Shown one piece after another: positions 44,078 to 52,729 of a stretch of 64,000 nucleotides of DNA. The notes under the pieces were generated by a model. That model ran no database searches, was not told the origin of the DNA, and worked only from the letters and a program-made list of their open reading frames with translations. Origin of the DNA: CAVPCZ01 sp963779225 (GTDB lineage Bacteria; Bacteroidota; Ignavibacteria; UBA10030; UBA6906); contig CAVZWW010000003.1 in the NCBI GenBank assembly GCA_963779225.1, forward strand, positions 3,689,815-3,753,814, given 5' to 3'. Positions within the stretch are counted from its first letter, which is position 1. Each line of letters starts with the position of its first letter. The position numbers and the translations under genes are program-made.

Positions 44078-45988
44078 TTACCGTTGCATTGCACCGATGT
44101 CATCGACCTTCTTCCCGTTTTTGTAGAGATACACCGGAGCGCCGGTACGCCACGTGCGCGAACCCGAAAGCGTGATCGCGTTCCCTGTGTAGTCTATTGC
44201 CGTGATACCCGCGGGAGCCTCAGCACCCACCACGATCGAATCCCCCACCACGCCAAAAGCGGACATCCCCCAGGCATCACGGAAGTAGAAGGCATCAGCC
44301 ACGAGCAGGTTCGTGCCGGTTGTTTCATTCGTCGCCAGAGTGAGCGGTCCTGCCGCATCCACCGCAATCGAACCGGCTGCCGGTATGAAGTTGTATGCGG
44401 TGTGATTGCCCGACGGATAGGCGGGTACCTTCGACAGGTGAGGATCGCCGGACCTGGAGTGGACGTCACGCCCGAGCACCCGCGGATCCCAGTGCGCCTG
44501 CCAGAGCGGAAGCCCGGAGATCTGTTTCCACGTTTTCGTGTAGTGCCTGAAGCGCGGGAGTCCCGTGGTTGTGTAGTAGATATTGTAGTCGACGTCCAGG
44601 GCCGACGTGTGCGCACTGGATTGTACGGCCACGTAGGAGTTGATGTCGATGTTGTTCTTGATCGCGTTCGCCGGCTGGAGATCGTTGTAGTGCTGAATAT
44701 TCGCGCAGTTGTTCGTCCCCGGCCCGTTCTTCCCGCGCTTATTATAGACCATCGTGTTGTGGAACAGCTTCCATCCCGGCCACATACGGCTCCCGGTTGA
44801 ACCGGCATTGTCGTAGAACACGTTGAAGCGTATGATCGCGTTGCGCGAAGAGTCGCCCGCACCCACCTCGAACGCACCGCCGCTCGGGGAAGCCCCTCCA
44901 AACCAGCCGTCGTCCACGCCGGAGATGCGGTAGAAGTAGTTGTCCTCGAATAAGGCATGACCCACAGCCTTCAGGTCGACGGCATTCTCGGCGCAATCGC
45001 GGAACACGTTATTGCGGACAAGGTATTTGAAGTGTTTGGGGACCTTCTGCAGCGCCGCTCCGCTCTGATAATCAGGTTGCCACTGGATCCCATCTTCGCC
45101 CCAGGAATTTTCAATCAGATTGCCCTCGACAAGCACCGCCGGAGTCGCGTAGTCCGAACCGGGCGTCGATGTGCCGAAGATGATTCCGCACCAGGATTGT
45201 TGCGCAAGGTGGTTGTATTTGATCAGGAAGAACGACGTGTCGGATGCCCGGGGTTCCAGCACGAGAGAGTGGCTCCATCCCTTGAAATAGTTGCCAAGGA
45301 ACGTGACATGCTCGGAACTCCCCACGTGGACCCCGCGGATGAACTCCGATTTCGTCGTGGTGATGTCCTCGGTCAGACGCTGGATGTTGCAGTAGCGGAA
45401 CGTGATCCACCGGGCGCGGTTGATTTCGATATGATACGGGCCTTCGTTCCACCCGGTCGAACTCCACAGGCGCGTCGGAGAAAAGTCGATGCCCTGAATG
45501 ATGATATCATGCTCGTCCACCACTTTTGCCAGGTAGAGGGTGCCGGACGGATTACCGGATACACGGACAGCCTGCTTCTTGAAGTTGGTCAGCACCACAT
45601 TGGAGCCGGGAATGACGGTTTCGGCATAGATCCCGGCGAGCACCACAACTGTATCTCCACCTCCCGCGTAAGCAGCATTCAGCCCGGCCTCGATCGTACG
45701 GAAGGGAGCGCCTGCACTGCCGTCGCCGCCGGCTGCAGCGGAGGCATCTACGTAGATGTCCCCGGAGAGCACGCTGTCATTGTACGCCACGCCATACCCG
45801 CGGAAACCCGTGTTATCCATTGAGCGTGTGGCTATGACCGATTCACCTGTTCCGCCGCCTTCTGTGATCGATGGGCCGGCGTTAACCACCGCCGCGTCCG
45901 TGGCAGGTTCAGCTGTTTTGAGCCCGCCCTTCTTTCCGCACGCGATAAGCGGGAGAAGCAGAAGAAGCACCATGGATTTCTTTATCAT
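44078..45988 (-). CDS. Right-handed parallel beta-helix lipoprotein
   Basis: 636 residues from ATG 45988 (MIKKSMVLLLLLPLIACGKK), whose lipobox LPLIAC predicts lipidation. The mature protein has YVDASAAAGGDGSAGAPFRT, which is the usual DUF1565-like entry to a pectate-lyase-type helix. Many Asn/Val-rich coils follow: HIEINRARWITFRYCNIQRL, HVTFLGNYFKGWSHSLVLEP, KYLVRNNVFRDCAENAVDLK and NAIIRFNVFYDNAGSTG. A C-terminal region contains DAWGMSAFGVVGDSIVVG. The catalytic set of polysaccharide lyases cannot be assigned by eye. It probably binds or cleaves polysaccharide at the cell surface. It lies just upstream of the giant barrel gene. Confidence 0.85.
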   Translation of the reverse strand: MIKKSMVLLLLLPLIACGKKGGLKTAEPATDAAVVNAGPSITEGGGTGESVIATRSMDNTGFRGYGVAYNDSVLSGDIYVDASAAAGGDGSAGAPFRTIEAGLNAAYAGGGDTVVVLAGIYAETVIPGSNVVLTNFKKQAVRVSGNPSGTLYLAKVVDEHDIIIQGIDFSPTRLWSSTGWNEGPYHIEINRARWITFRYCNIQRLTEDITTTKSEFIRGVHVGSSEHVTFLGNYFKGWSHSLVLEPRASDTSFFLIKYNHLAQQSWCGIIFGTSTPGSDYATPAVLVEGNLIENSWGEDGIQWQPDYQSGAALQKVPKHFKYLVRNNVFRDCAENAVDLKAVGHALFEDNYFYRISGVDDGWFGGASPSGGAFEVGAGDSSRNAIIRFNVFYDNAGSTGSRMWPGWKLFHNTMVYNKRGKNGPGTNNCANIQHYNDLQPANAIKNNIDINSYVAVQSSAHTSALDVDYNIYYTTTGLPRFRHYTKTWKQISGLPLWQAHWDPRVLGRDVHSRSGDPHLSKVPAYPSGNHTAYNFIPAAGSIAVDAAGPLTLATNETTGTNLLVADAFYFRDAWGMSAFGVVGDSIVVGAEAPAGITAIDYTGNAITLSGSRTWRTGAPVYLYKNGKKVDDIGAMQR

Positions 45989-46317
45989 GTTTGTCCGCCG
46001 CGACCTTGAGCTCTGCTGCAACGGGCAGAGCGCCATTCGTTCTACAGCAAGGATATCTGGTTTGTACTTACGACCCTCGACATAGATTCCCGGTACCTCC
46101 GAGTTCACATGAACCAGACCGGGCTCTTCAAGATGACCCGTGAAGGCTCATTTCCGGCGCCGGAGCCGTACTCCGACCTGTGAGTAAGATCGTTGCGCCA
46201 GATCCATGATCCTTATCTTAGGATCGAGCGCCGTTGTTGCCGCTGTCGGCTGCGGCCTGGCGCCGCTTGTGCCGCAGTAGACCCGCTGACTCTGTGCGGG
46301 AATGTCTCACACCAATG
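45989..46317. other. Spacer without recognisable gene
   Basis: Between the beta-helix lipoprotein start and the CPBP protease stop. A small stem-loop GATCCT/AGGATC is present around 46208-46225. It may end transcription of the protease gene; nothing else is recognised. Confidence 0.35.
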
Positions 46318-47031
46318 CTAGTGTACTGCTCCCAACGCCAGCGCGAGGAATCCAAACCCGCCAAAAACAGCATGAACGACAATCGCAATGGTTGTGTTCT
46401 GCCGGATCTGAACGACTGCAGGAAGCACAACAAATATTGGCGTCGCAGCGAGAATCAGATCAAATCCCATCGGTATGTGCCAGAAGGCCCAGAACAGGCC
46501 ATGGACAAACCATGTCCACTTCTTTGTGAGCAGTTCCTGCCTTGGCTGTATATATCCTCTCCACAAAAACTCCTCGCCAAAGATATTGAAGAAGAAAAAC
46601 AAAGGCCATACGTATAATATCCACACATGTTCACTGTCCAAAGGCATGTTTTGGAAAAAGAAGGGAGTTGCATCAACTTTCAGTACAGGCATAACAACCT
46701 TTGCAATGAAGAACGACGAGAAGCTCAGCGTAACAAATGCGCCTATCGTCCAAATCCAATCCGTGCTCGAAAGTCGCTTCACCCTCATTCTTGCGAGGAT
46801 ATCTTTCAACGTGAACGAACCAACGTCTTTGCCGCTCAGATACACTGCCATAACAAACATCGGTGCAAGGACGAGTAACCCGACACTGAGGAAATAGCTC
46901 ACTTCAATGGGAATGGTCTGCCTGGCATTGAGGTACGGTATCGCAATTTGACACGCGATGGAATTGAGAAGTGTGGGTAGACCGAAAAGGCACACCAGGT
47001 GGAACCAGCCAAGAGGTTTGATTGTGTTCAT
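46318..47031 (-). CDS. CPBP-family intramembrane metalloprotease
   Basis: A 237-residue membrane protein with about six to seven hydrophobic helices. The Abi/CAAX-prenyl-protease-like motifs are complete: FGEEFLWRGYIQPRQ (paired Glu and Arg), FVHGLFWAFWHIPMGF (His in motif 2) and TTIAIVVHAVFGGFGFLAL (His in motif 3). The family cleaves within or near membranes and includes bacteriocin self-immunity proteins. No bacteriocin gene is seen beside it. Codon use is more AT-rich than the neighbours by eye, which could indicate recent transfer. ATG 47031 is set by homology. Confidence 0.9.
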   Translation of the reverse strand: MNTIKPLGWFHLVCLFGLPTLLNSIACQIAIPYLNARQTIPIEVSYFLSVGLLVLAPMFVMAVYLSGKDVGSFTLKDILARMRVKRLSSTDWIWTIGAFVTLSFSSFFIAKVVMPVLKVDATPFFFQNMPLDSEHVWILYVWPLFFFFNIFGEEFLWRGYIQPRQELLTKKWTWFVHGLFWAFWHIPMGFDLILAATPIFVVLPAVVQIRQNTTIAIVVHAVFGGFGFLALALGAVH

Positions 47032-47099
47032 GCCGTTGTGAGCGATTTCGAGGCAACTGAGTCAAGAACTTCCGGAGGCACCTTGCAGGTTTTTTTCCC

Positions 47100-47130
47100 T
47101 TGCAAACGAATTGCTCACTAGGTAAATTGG
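47100..47130 (+). promoter_or_regulatory. Candidate promoter for tRNA-Leu
   Basis: TTG at 47100-47102, 20 bases, TAAATTGG at 47123-47130, resembling the Bacteroidota pattern TTG-N(~19)-TAnnTTTG, about 55 bases before the tRNA. Pattern match only. Confidence 0.35.
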
Positions 47131-47186
47131 TACATCCCTTTGAGCAGGCGACACCACAGGATTTCAGGAATGTGCTCAAAACAGGA

Positions 47187-47272
47187 GCCAAAGTGGCGGA
47201 ATTGGTAGACGCGCTGGACTCAAAATCCAGTCTGGCTCACACCAGGTGAGGGTTCGAGTCCCTCCTTTGGTA
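47187..47272 (+). tRNA. tRNA-Leu (CAA)
   Basis: An 86-nt class II tRNA. The acceptor GCCAAAG pairs with CTTTGGT (one G-U). D-arm sequence GGCGGAATTGGTAGACGC follows. The anticodon stem CTGGA/TCCAG encloses loop CTCAAAA with anticodon CAA. The long variable arm TGGCTCACACCAGGTG and the T arm GAGGG TTCGAGT CCCTC complete it. Discriminator A; CCA is not encoded. Confidence 0.94.
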
Positions 47273-47289
47273 CAGATTTGCTGACATCG

Positions 47290-47739
47290 CTACGAATCAA
47301 GCCTGCGGAATCGGTTCCAGAGGATTATCGCACACGTAGCGAGAAACCCTCCCAGACCATCGATACCGACATCGACGAGCGATGCCGTCCTCGTCGCCAC
47401 GAAGGATTGGTGCAGCTCATCCCCTGCCGCCAAGAGCATCACCGCCAGTAAGGAATAGAAAACCCACCGCAACGCTTTCAGGTCGGGCGAGTCGCTGCTG
47501 AAAGCACGAAACAGGAGAAGACCGAGGATGAAGTATTCGGTCAGATGCGCCATTTTGCGAATCGCTGCATGTATCAATGCAACTTCTGTTTCTGAAATGT
47601 TGGGCATCAAAAAGCGGAGAATCGGTTCTATAATGGCCGAAGTATTCGCCGAAGCAAATCCTCCTGTAGACATCCAGTAGGTAAAACCCACCCAGAGAAT
47701 CACCGGGAACCAGTATTTGAAGAATTTCGTGTAGTTCAT
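47290..47739 (-). CDS. VanZ-like membrane protein
   Basis: A 149-residue protein from ATG 47739 (AAAGG upstream). An alternative start at 47769 adds ten residues. It has four hydrophobic helices and the VanZ/phosphotransbutyrylase-like motifs: FTYWMSTGGFAS, RKMAHLTEYFILGLLLFRAF, GDELHQSFVATRTASLVDVG and DGLGGFLATCAI. The conserved Glu, His and Asp residues are present. Function of the family beyond a link to teicoplanin resistance in one member is unclear. It converges with tRNA-Leu, whose end is 17 bp away. Confidence 0.85.
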   Translation of the reverse strand: MNYTKFFKYWFPVILWVGFTYWMSTGGFASANTSAIIEPILRFLMPNISETEVALIHAAIRKMAHLTEYFILGLLLFRAFSSDSPDLKALRWVFYSLLAVMLLAAGDELHQSFVATRTASLVDVGIDGLGGFLATCAIILWNRFRRLDS

Positions 47740-47901
47740 CAGACCTTTCGCGTTTCCTTGAAAATTCATTCGTATTGCCGAAAACCACCTTTCAACGCAT
47801 TCCGGCCTCGCGAGGAACGCCGGGATCAAGAGATGGCTATAGATACGTTGTGCATTAAACGCCAGAGATGGTGTGATCCCCGTCACATTTGCGCGCTGCC
47901 C

Positions 47902-49023
47902 TTAAATCGGGACCCTCACCTGAAACACCGCTATACTCGTATACCCCGTTCCCGTCGGAACCACCCGCATCCCCACCGACGCGTGTGCGCTGTTGTACAG
48001 CCCGGCCGACCAGGCGGCATCCAGTGAGCTCAGAATGTGGTTTATGACGGCAACCGTCACCCATGTAGTTGCGGTTGCATAGAAATCGTTTGCCGTTCCG
48101 CGTTCGCCCGAGTAGTAGTTGAACATGGGCGTCAGATTGCTCTTGATGGTCTCATAATCCGAGCCCAGGCTGAGATTCGCATCCCGCCAGCCCTGGTTGA
48201 ATTGAGGGTACTTCCCGATCAATTCATAGTACTGCTGCTCGTTGTAGGGCGGAAGGGTGTGAGAATAATACCCGCCGATGTCCCGTTCCATTCTATTCAC
48301 TTCATTCCAGTCCACCTGTGTCCAGGGACGGTCGAAAGTACTCATCCCCTCCGTTCCAGGCAATCGCCAGTTGTACACCTTGCCCGGCTGTATCAGGTTA
48401 TCCTGCGTGTATTGCGCGTATTGTACCACGCTCCAGTTCTCGTTGGCATAGCCCTGATAACTGTCTGTCTGCTGGTCGCCCTTTTTGTCATACGTGTAGG
48501 CGAGCGCCAGGGCCGTTACATCCAGGGCAAAGAACAACACCGCCTTCCAGTAGCTCTCCGCATAGAACTCCCCTGATCCTGGTATCACGAGGGACATCCC
48601 GGCCGCGAGCCAGGGAGATTTGTGGGAAGGCATCGGTGAGCCCGCCGGCGCGTCCTGAATATTCGGCCCGCTACGCAAGGCTGTAAGCCCGAAGAGATCC
48701 ACCCGAAGGTTGCCCGAAAGCTGGTCACGCTGCGTATCGTGCGACTCCGGGTCCACGAGAAGATTGTTGGTCAGGCCATCTTGCTGAAGTTCCCCAAACT
48801 CCTGATCCATCTGAAGGTTGCCCGACAGCTGACCCGCGCCGGGTTTTGCCGAAGTGCCGTCCTGCTGACATCACCGCCCAGGCCGACCCCGGGCGCCCGA
48901 AAATCCTCCCCTCCCCGTGCCGCCTGCTGCGTCCCGCCCCACACGACGGCCGCCAACACAAATCGCCACAACCATCCTGCCGGGGTTGACCCGGCCTCTC
49001 CACTTCCTTACATCATCATGTGA
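47902..49023 (-). pseudogene. DUF5683-like exported protein, frameshifted
   Basis: ATG 49023 follows GAGAGGTG and begins MSHDDVRKWRGRVNPGR. A shift then moves to RFVLAAVVWGGTQQAARGG (signal-like), and another near 48875 to AGQLSGNLQMDQEFGELQQD. The main domain has PWLAAGMSLVIPGSGEFYAE and SYWKAVLFFALDVTALALAY, as in DUF5683-type proteins of FCB bacteria, then Tyr/Asn-rich sequence ending SIAVFQVRVPI. The segment between signal and domain repeats the motif QLSGNLxxD. It lies 17 bp after the peptidase-propeller-barrel gene and is probably in its operon. Function is unknown. Confidence 0.7.
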
Positions 49024-49040
49024 CATAGACACCTCTCTCT

Positions 49041-52000
49041 TCAGTCGAGGTCGAAGCCGAAAAGAATCCCGAAGTAGATCATCAACTCGTGACCGTACGT
49101 CACGACCTGGTTCTGACTCTGAACGTACCGGTCGAACGTGTCCAAACCGTATGCCGCACTCAGGAAGAACCGTGTCGGATAGGAGTAGTACGAAAAAGCC
49201 TCCAGGCGCAACTCAATCCCCACATCTTTCCGCATGTCGGCCGACCGGATGCCGTAGTCGCTCCAGGCGTTCCCCGCGTCCGCGTAGACCGACGCGTACA
49301 GCTTGTCGAAGTAGAGCTGGAACAGCCGGATGTCTATGTTTTGCAGAATTGGAAAACGATAGTGTACACCCACCATCGCCATCTCGTTCCCGCCGAGCGA
49401 GTAGTAGGGATACCCCTTCATGCCGACCAGGCCACCTGCATAGAAATCGAAAAACTCATCCACCGTCGGGCCCAGGATGGAGCCTCCGCGCACGTAGAGG
49501 CCGACCGTGTGGTTCCGGAAGAAGAACGGCAGATACTCCTTCCACTGAAATTCGAGGCGGGTGAAGTTCACATCTTTGTAGACCGGCTGCAGACCGGTGG
49601 ATGTGACTTCGTACTCTCCGTCGCCGTTGAACTTGTTGAGTTCCCGACTCGCACGCAGGCGTATTTTTCTCCCGATGGGATTGATCTCCTGCGTGCGCGA
49701 CGGAAGGATGGCATTCACATCCAGGGCGAGCGAGAGATTATTGGCTATCAGGTAGAGATCGCTGGAACTCCCGACAAGCGAAGGGGGATCCGTTTCCGGA
49801 TTGATGAACGATCCGATAATCGATGTGTACCGGCTGTGCGCATACCGGAATTCCGCATCGACAAACTGTGAGAAGAGCGGCTGCCTGAGAGAAAAATCAA
49901 ACTCCGTAAGGTTGTACTCGACATCAACCGGAATCGTGGAGGCGGGAAGGTTGATCACGGCTTCTGTTTTGCGCGTCAGATTGTAGGCTTCCGCCGTCGC
50001 GACAGGCTCGAGACCGATCTCATAAAGGAGAGGGATCCGCCCCCGGTAGATGAACTGCAGAAACAGGTCCCGCTCCAGCAGCGCGTTCAATGTCGCCCCG
50101 GCGAAGATGCCGGTCTTGTCCAGTACGTCATTCGAAAAGACATACGCCCCCGCCTTGATGACTTCGATGCCTTTGGCTTTGGGGTTGTAGTTATCGATAC
50201 GGATCACCGGAACGACAGAGAGACTCGAGAAGATGCTTTTGTAGGGACGCGACTGGAGTGGCGACAGGTTGGAATCGTCATACCCGCGCAACGCATCCCA
50301 GTCGAACTGCGGGACGGCAGCGGTTTTGCTTGCCAGCAAGGGCGGAGTACCCGGGGCGCCGGTCCCGTCGTGGAGAGTGCGAATATAGTTATGGTCCCCC
50401 TCTGCCAGAGCCTCCGGGTGTTCCAGGTAATGAATCTTGTACCCGCCGGATGTATACGCGGCATACGCCAGAGCCCCTTCACTGTTGACGGTTGGATAGA
50501 ATGCACCCCCGAGCACATTGGTAATCTGTTCCGTGCGCCTGGCGGCTATATCCATCCGGTAGATATTGAAAATCCCCGTCCGGTCCGAACTGAAGTAAAG
50601 TGCGCTCCCGTCGTGCGAGAATTTTGGCGCGCGCGAGTCGTCATCACCGGTCACAAGGAATTCCAGGTCCGCGCCATCCGGCCGGACCCAGGCGATATCC
50701 CGTCCATCCCGGATCGAATAGTCAAAGACGATACGGTCTCCCGAAGGACTCCAGGAGGGATTGTACACCTGCTCCCCGCTTCCATAGAGGGTGATCTCGC
50801 GGTACCCGGTCCCGTCCAGGTTCACCACCGCAAGATTTGTTGTGCCGTCCCTGTTGGAGACGAAAGCCACCTGTTTGCCGTCCGGCGAGACGGTCGGACT
50901 GTAGGCACGTCTTCCCGTTGTGAGGCGTCGTTCCTCTTCGCTCTGCAAATCGTATTCGTAGATGTCGAACTGCAGCGACCAGTGGGGGTTGTCCCGCGTC
51001 TGGCGGCCATAGTACAGTTTCGTGCCGTCCGGCGACCAGGCCGGCGCCGTGCGGACACCGGCGTGAACGAGAGTTTCGGTTTTCTTCACGGAGTCGTACA
51101 CGTAGAGCGACGAGAGTCCGAAGTAATCCCCTCCCTTGGCGCTGGTAAACGCCAGCTTTTTTCCGTCGGGAGAGAACACCGGATAGAGGTTTGCGAATCC
51201 CACGCTGGCATCGGAGCGTTGACCTACAGACCCCGGGAGCTGGCCGGCCGCCCGGGAGTTCGCCGGCGGCCCCGGAGAATTCTGTCAATCCGGAGAACTG
51301 ACCGCCAGATCCGGGGAATTGATCCTCGGCGCCCGGGAGCCGACCTGCGGACGCGGCGCGCTGGCGGGGCAGGAGCATACCTTCAATCCTCTGGATCTGA
51401 CCCGGATCGACCACTTCGGCTGATGAATCGGTCACGAACGATTTTCCGTCGCGTAAAGCCGTGCGCACCGGCGCCACGCGTTCGGCATATTCCTGTATCA
51501 GCAACGCCCGCCACTCGTCATACACCTCGCGGCCGTTCTTCCCTACCGCCTTTTCGATGGCCGCATCGATGGTCATGGTCGAAAACGAGGAGAGGTTGCG
51601 CGACACTTCCACCAGTTTCTCTTCCCCGTAGCGCCGGGCGAAGTAGCTGACGAAGGCAAAGCCGGCGTTGTAGGAAGATTCGTTGCCCAGGCTCGTCTTG
51701 CCGAACACCCCCATCTGCTCCCAGGTGAGCATGTTGCTGTCCAGAGCGTACGAGCGGAGGATCATGTCGCGGTGCGTATCCCAGAAATCGTACCGGAGGT
51801 CCGCCCGGTTGTACTGCGCAACCCCCTCCGCAAACCACGCGGGAACGACGAAGCCGGAGACCGGATAGGAAACGACGATGTTGGGATAGCCGTACAGCAC
51901 ATCGAGACGCCGTTCGGCCTCATAGCCAAGCCACTGGAGGTAGATGGCCGGCACCGTGCGGCCGAACTTCATCGACGTTTGTATCTGTATGATATGCGTG

Positions 52001-52728
52001 TACTCGTGCGTGATGACGTTGCGCAGCCAGTTGTGGGTGCCGCGTAGTTCGAAATCCATGCTCGGCGCGTATATTTCGATCTTGTTGTCGTAGAAGTATG
52101 CGGCGCCGTTGGATATGTCGTCGTAGTCTTTGATGATGAAGCTGACCTTCTGATCCGGCTGGTGATCGTAGAAGGCGGTGACCGCGGGGAAAATGTCTTC
52201 GGCGATCTTCGATACAACACGCGCCGTGCGCTCGGCACCATCATGGTAGTGCACGAAGAAGTGTTCGCTTTCGATCGTGCGCCAGTTGAGTTCAGGATGA
52301 GGAGGTTCCTCCTGGGAAAAAACGGAGGACGGCCGGATGATGAGGGCGCAGAGAATGAAAGACACCAGAAGTGCCCAGGAGAGCCAACCGCTTCGCAACG
52401 GATGTGTGTGAACCGGATCTCTATGAATCGGGGCGAATCGAAGGATGCTGACACGCGGGCCGCCGGCAAGTGGCGAACCGGTTCTCAACGGATTCGCGGG
52501 CAGCAAATCGCCACGACGCGGGTTGACCCGAGGTGACCCGCCACGCAATTGGTCGACACGAAGCGTACTGTCGCGACGGGGGTTGGCCACGAGCGACCGG
52601 GTGCGCAATGGCTCGAGCTGACACGCGCTCACGCGAAACGCGCCGACCTGAACCGAATCGACACATGAAGGGTCGACACGAAGCGTACTGTCGCGACGCG
52701 GATTGACCTGGAGCGACCGGATACGCAT
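49041..52728 (-). pseudogene. Peptidase MA-like/beta-propeller/BamA-like barrel fusion protein, one frameshift
   Basis: About 1,225 residues when repaired. From ATG 52728 about 110 residues are repetitive and precede a signal segment (SGWLSWALLVSFILCALIIR), so the true start may be later. The gluzincin domain follows with VITHEYTHIIQIQTS (HExxH near 238) and PAWFAEGVAQYN (third ligand Glu). After a repetitive linker with a shift at about 51,210-51,300 come TolB-like propeller blades (NLYPVFSPDGKKLAFTS, APAWSPDGTKLYYGR, YSPTVSPDGKQVAFVSNRDG). The last 300 residues are barrel-like, with GLVGMKGYPYYSLGGNEMAM and a final YFGILFGFDLD. The combination is unusual. Confidence 0.8.
52551..52720. repeat. 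120-bp spaced direct repeat at the start of the fusion-protein gene
   Basis: GGTCGACACGAAGCGTACTG and about 25 further similar bases occur at 52551 and again at 52671, 120 bp apart. A more diverged relative is at about 52510. Smaller GACC/GCGACG units recur throughout 52440-52720. The encoded repeat is NPRRDSTLRVD. It may be coding or an intergenic minisatellite. Confidence 0.8.
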
Positions 52729-52729
52729 G

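Noticed and set aside
50370..51650. 426-codon plus-strand open frame opposite the propeller protein
   Set aside because: Spans the frameshift of the real gene and shows no protein family.
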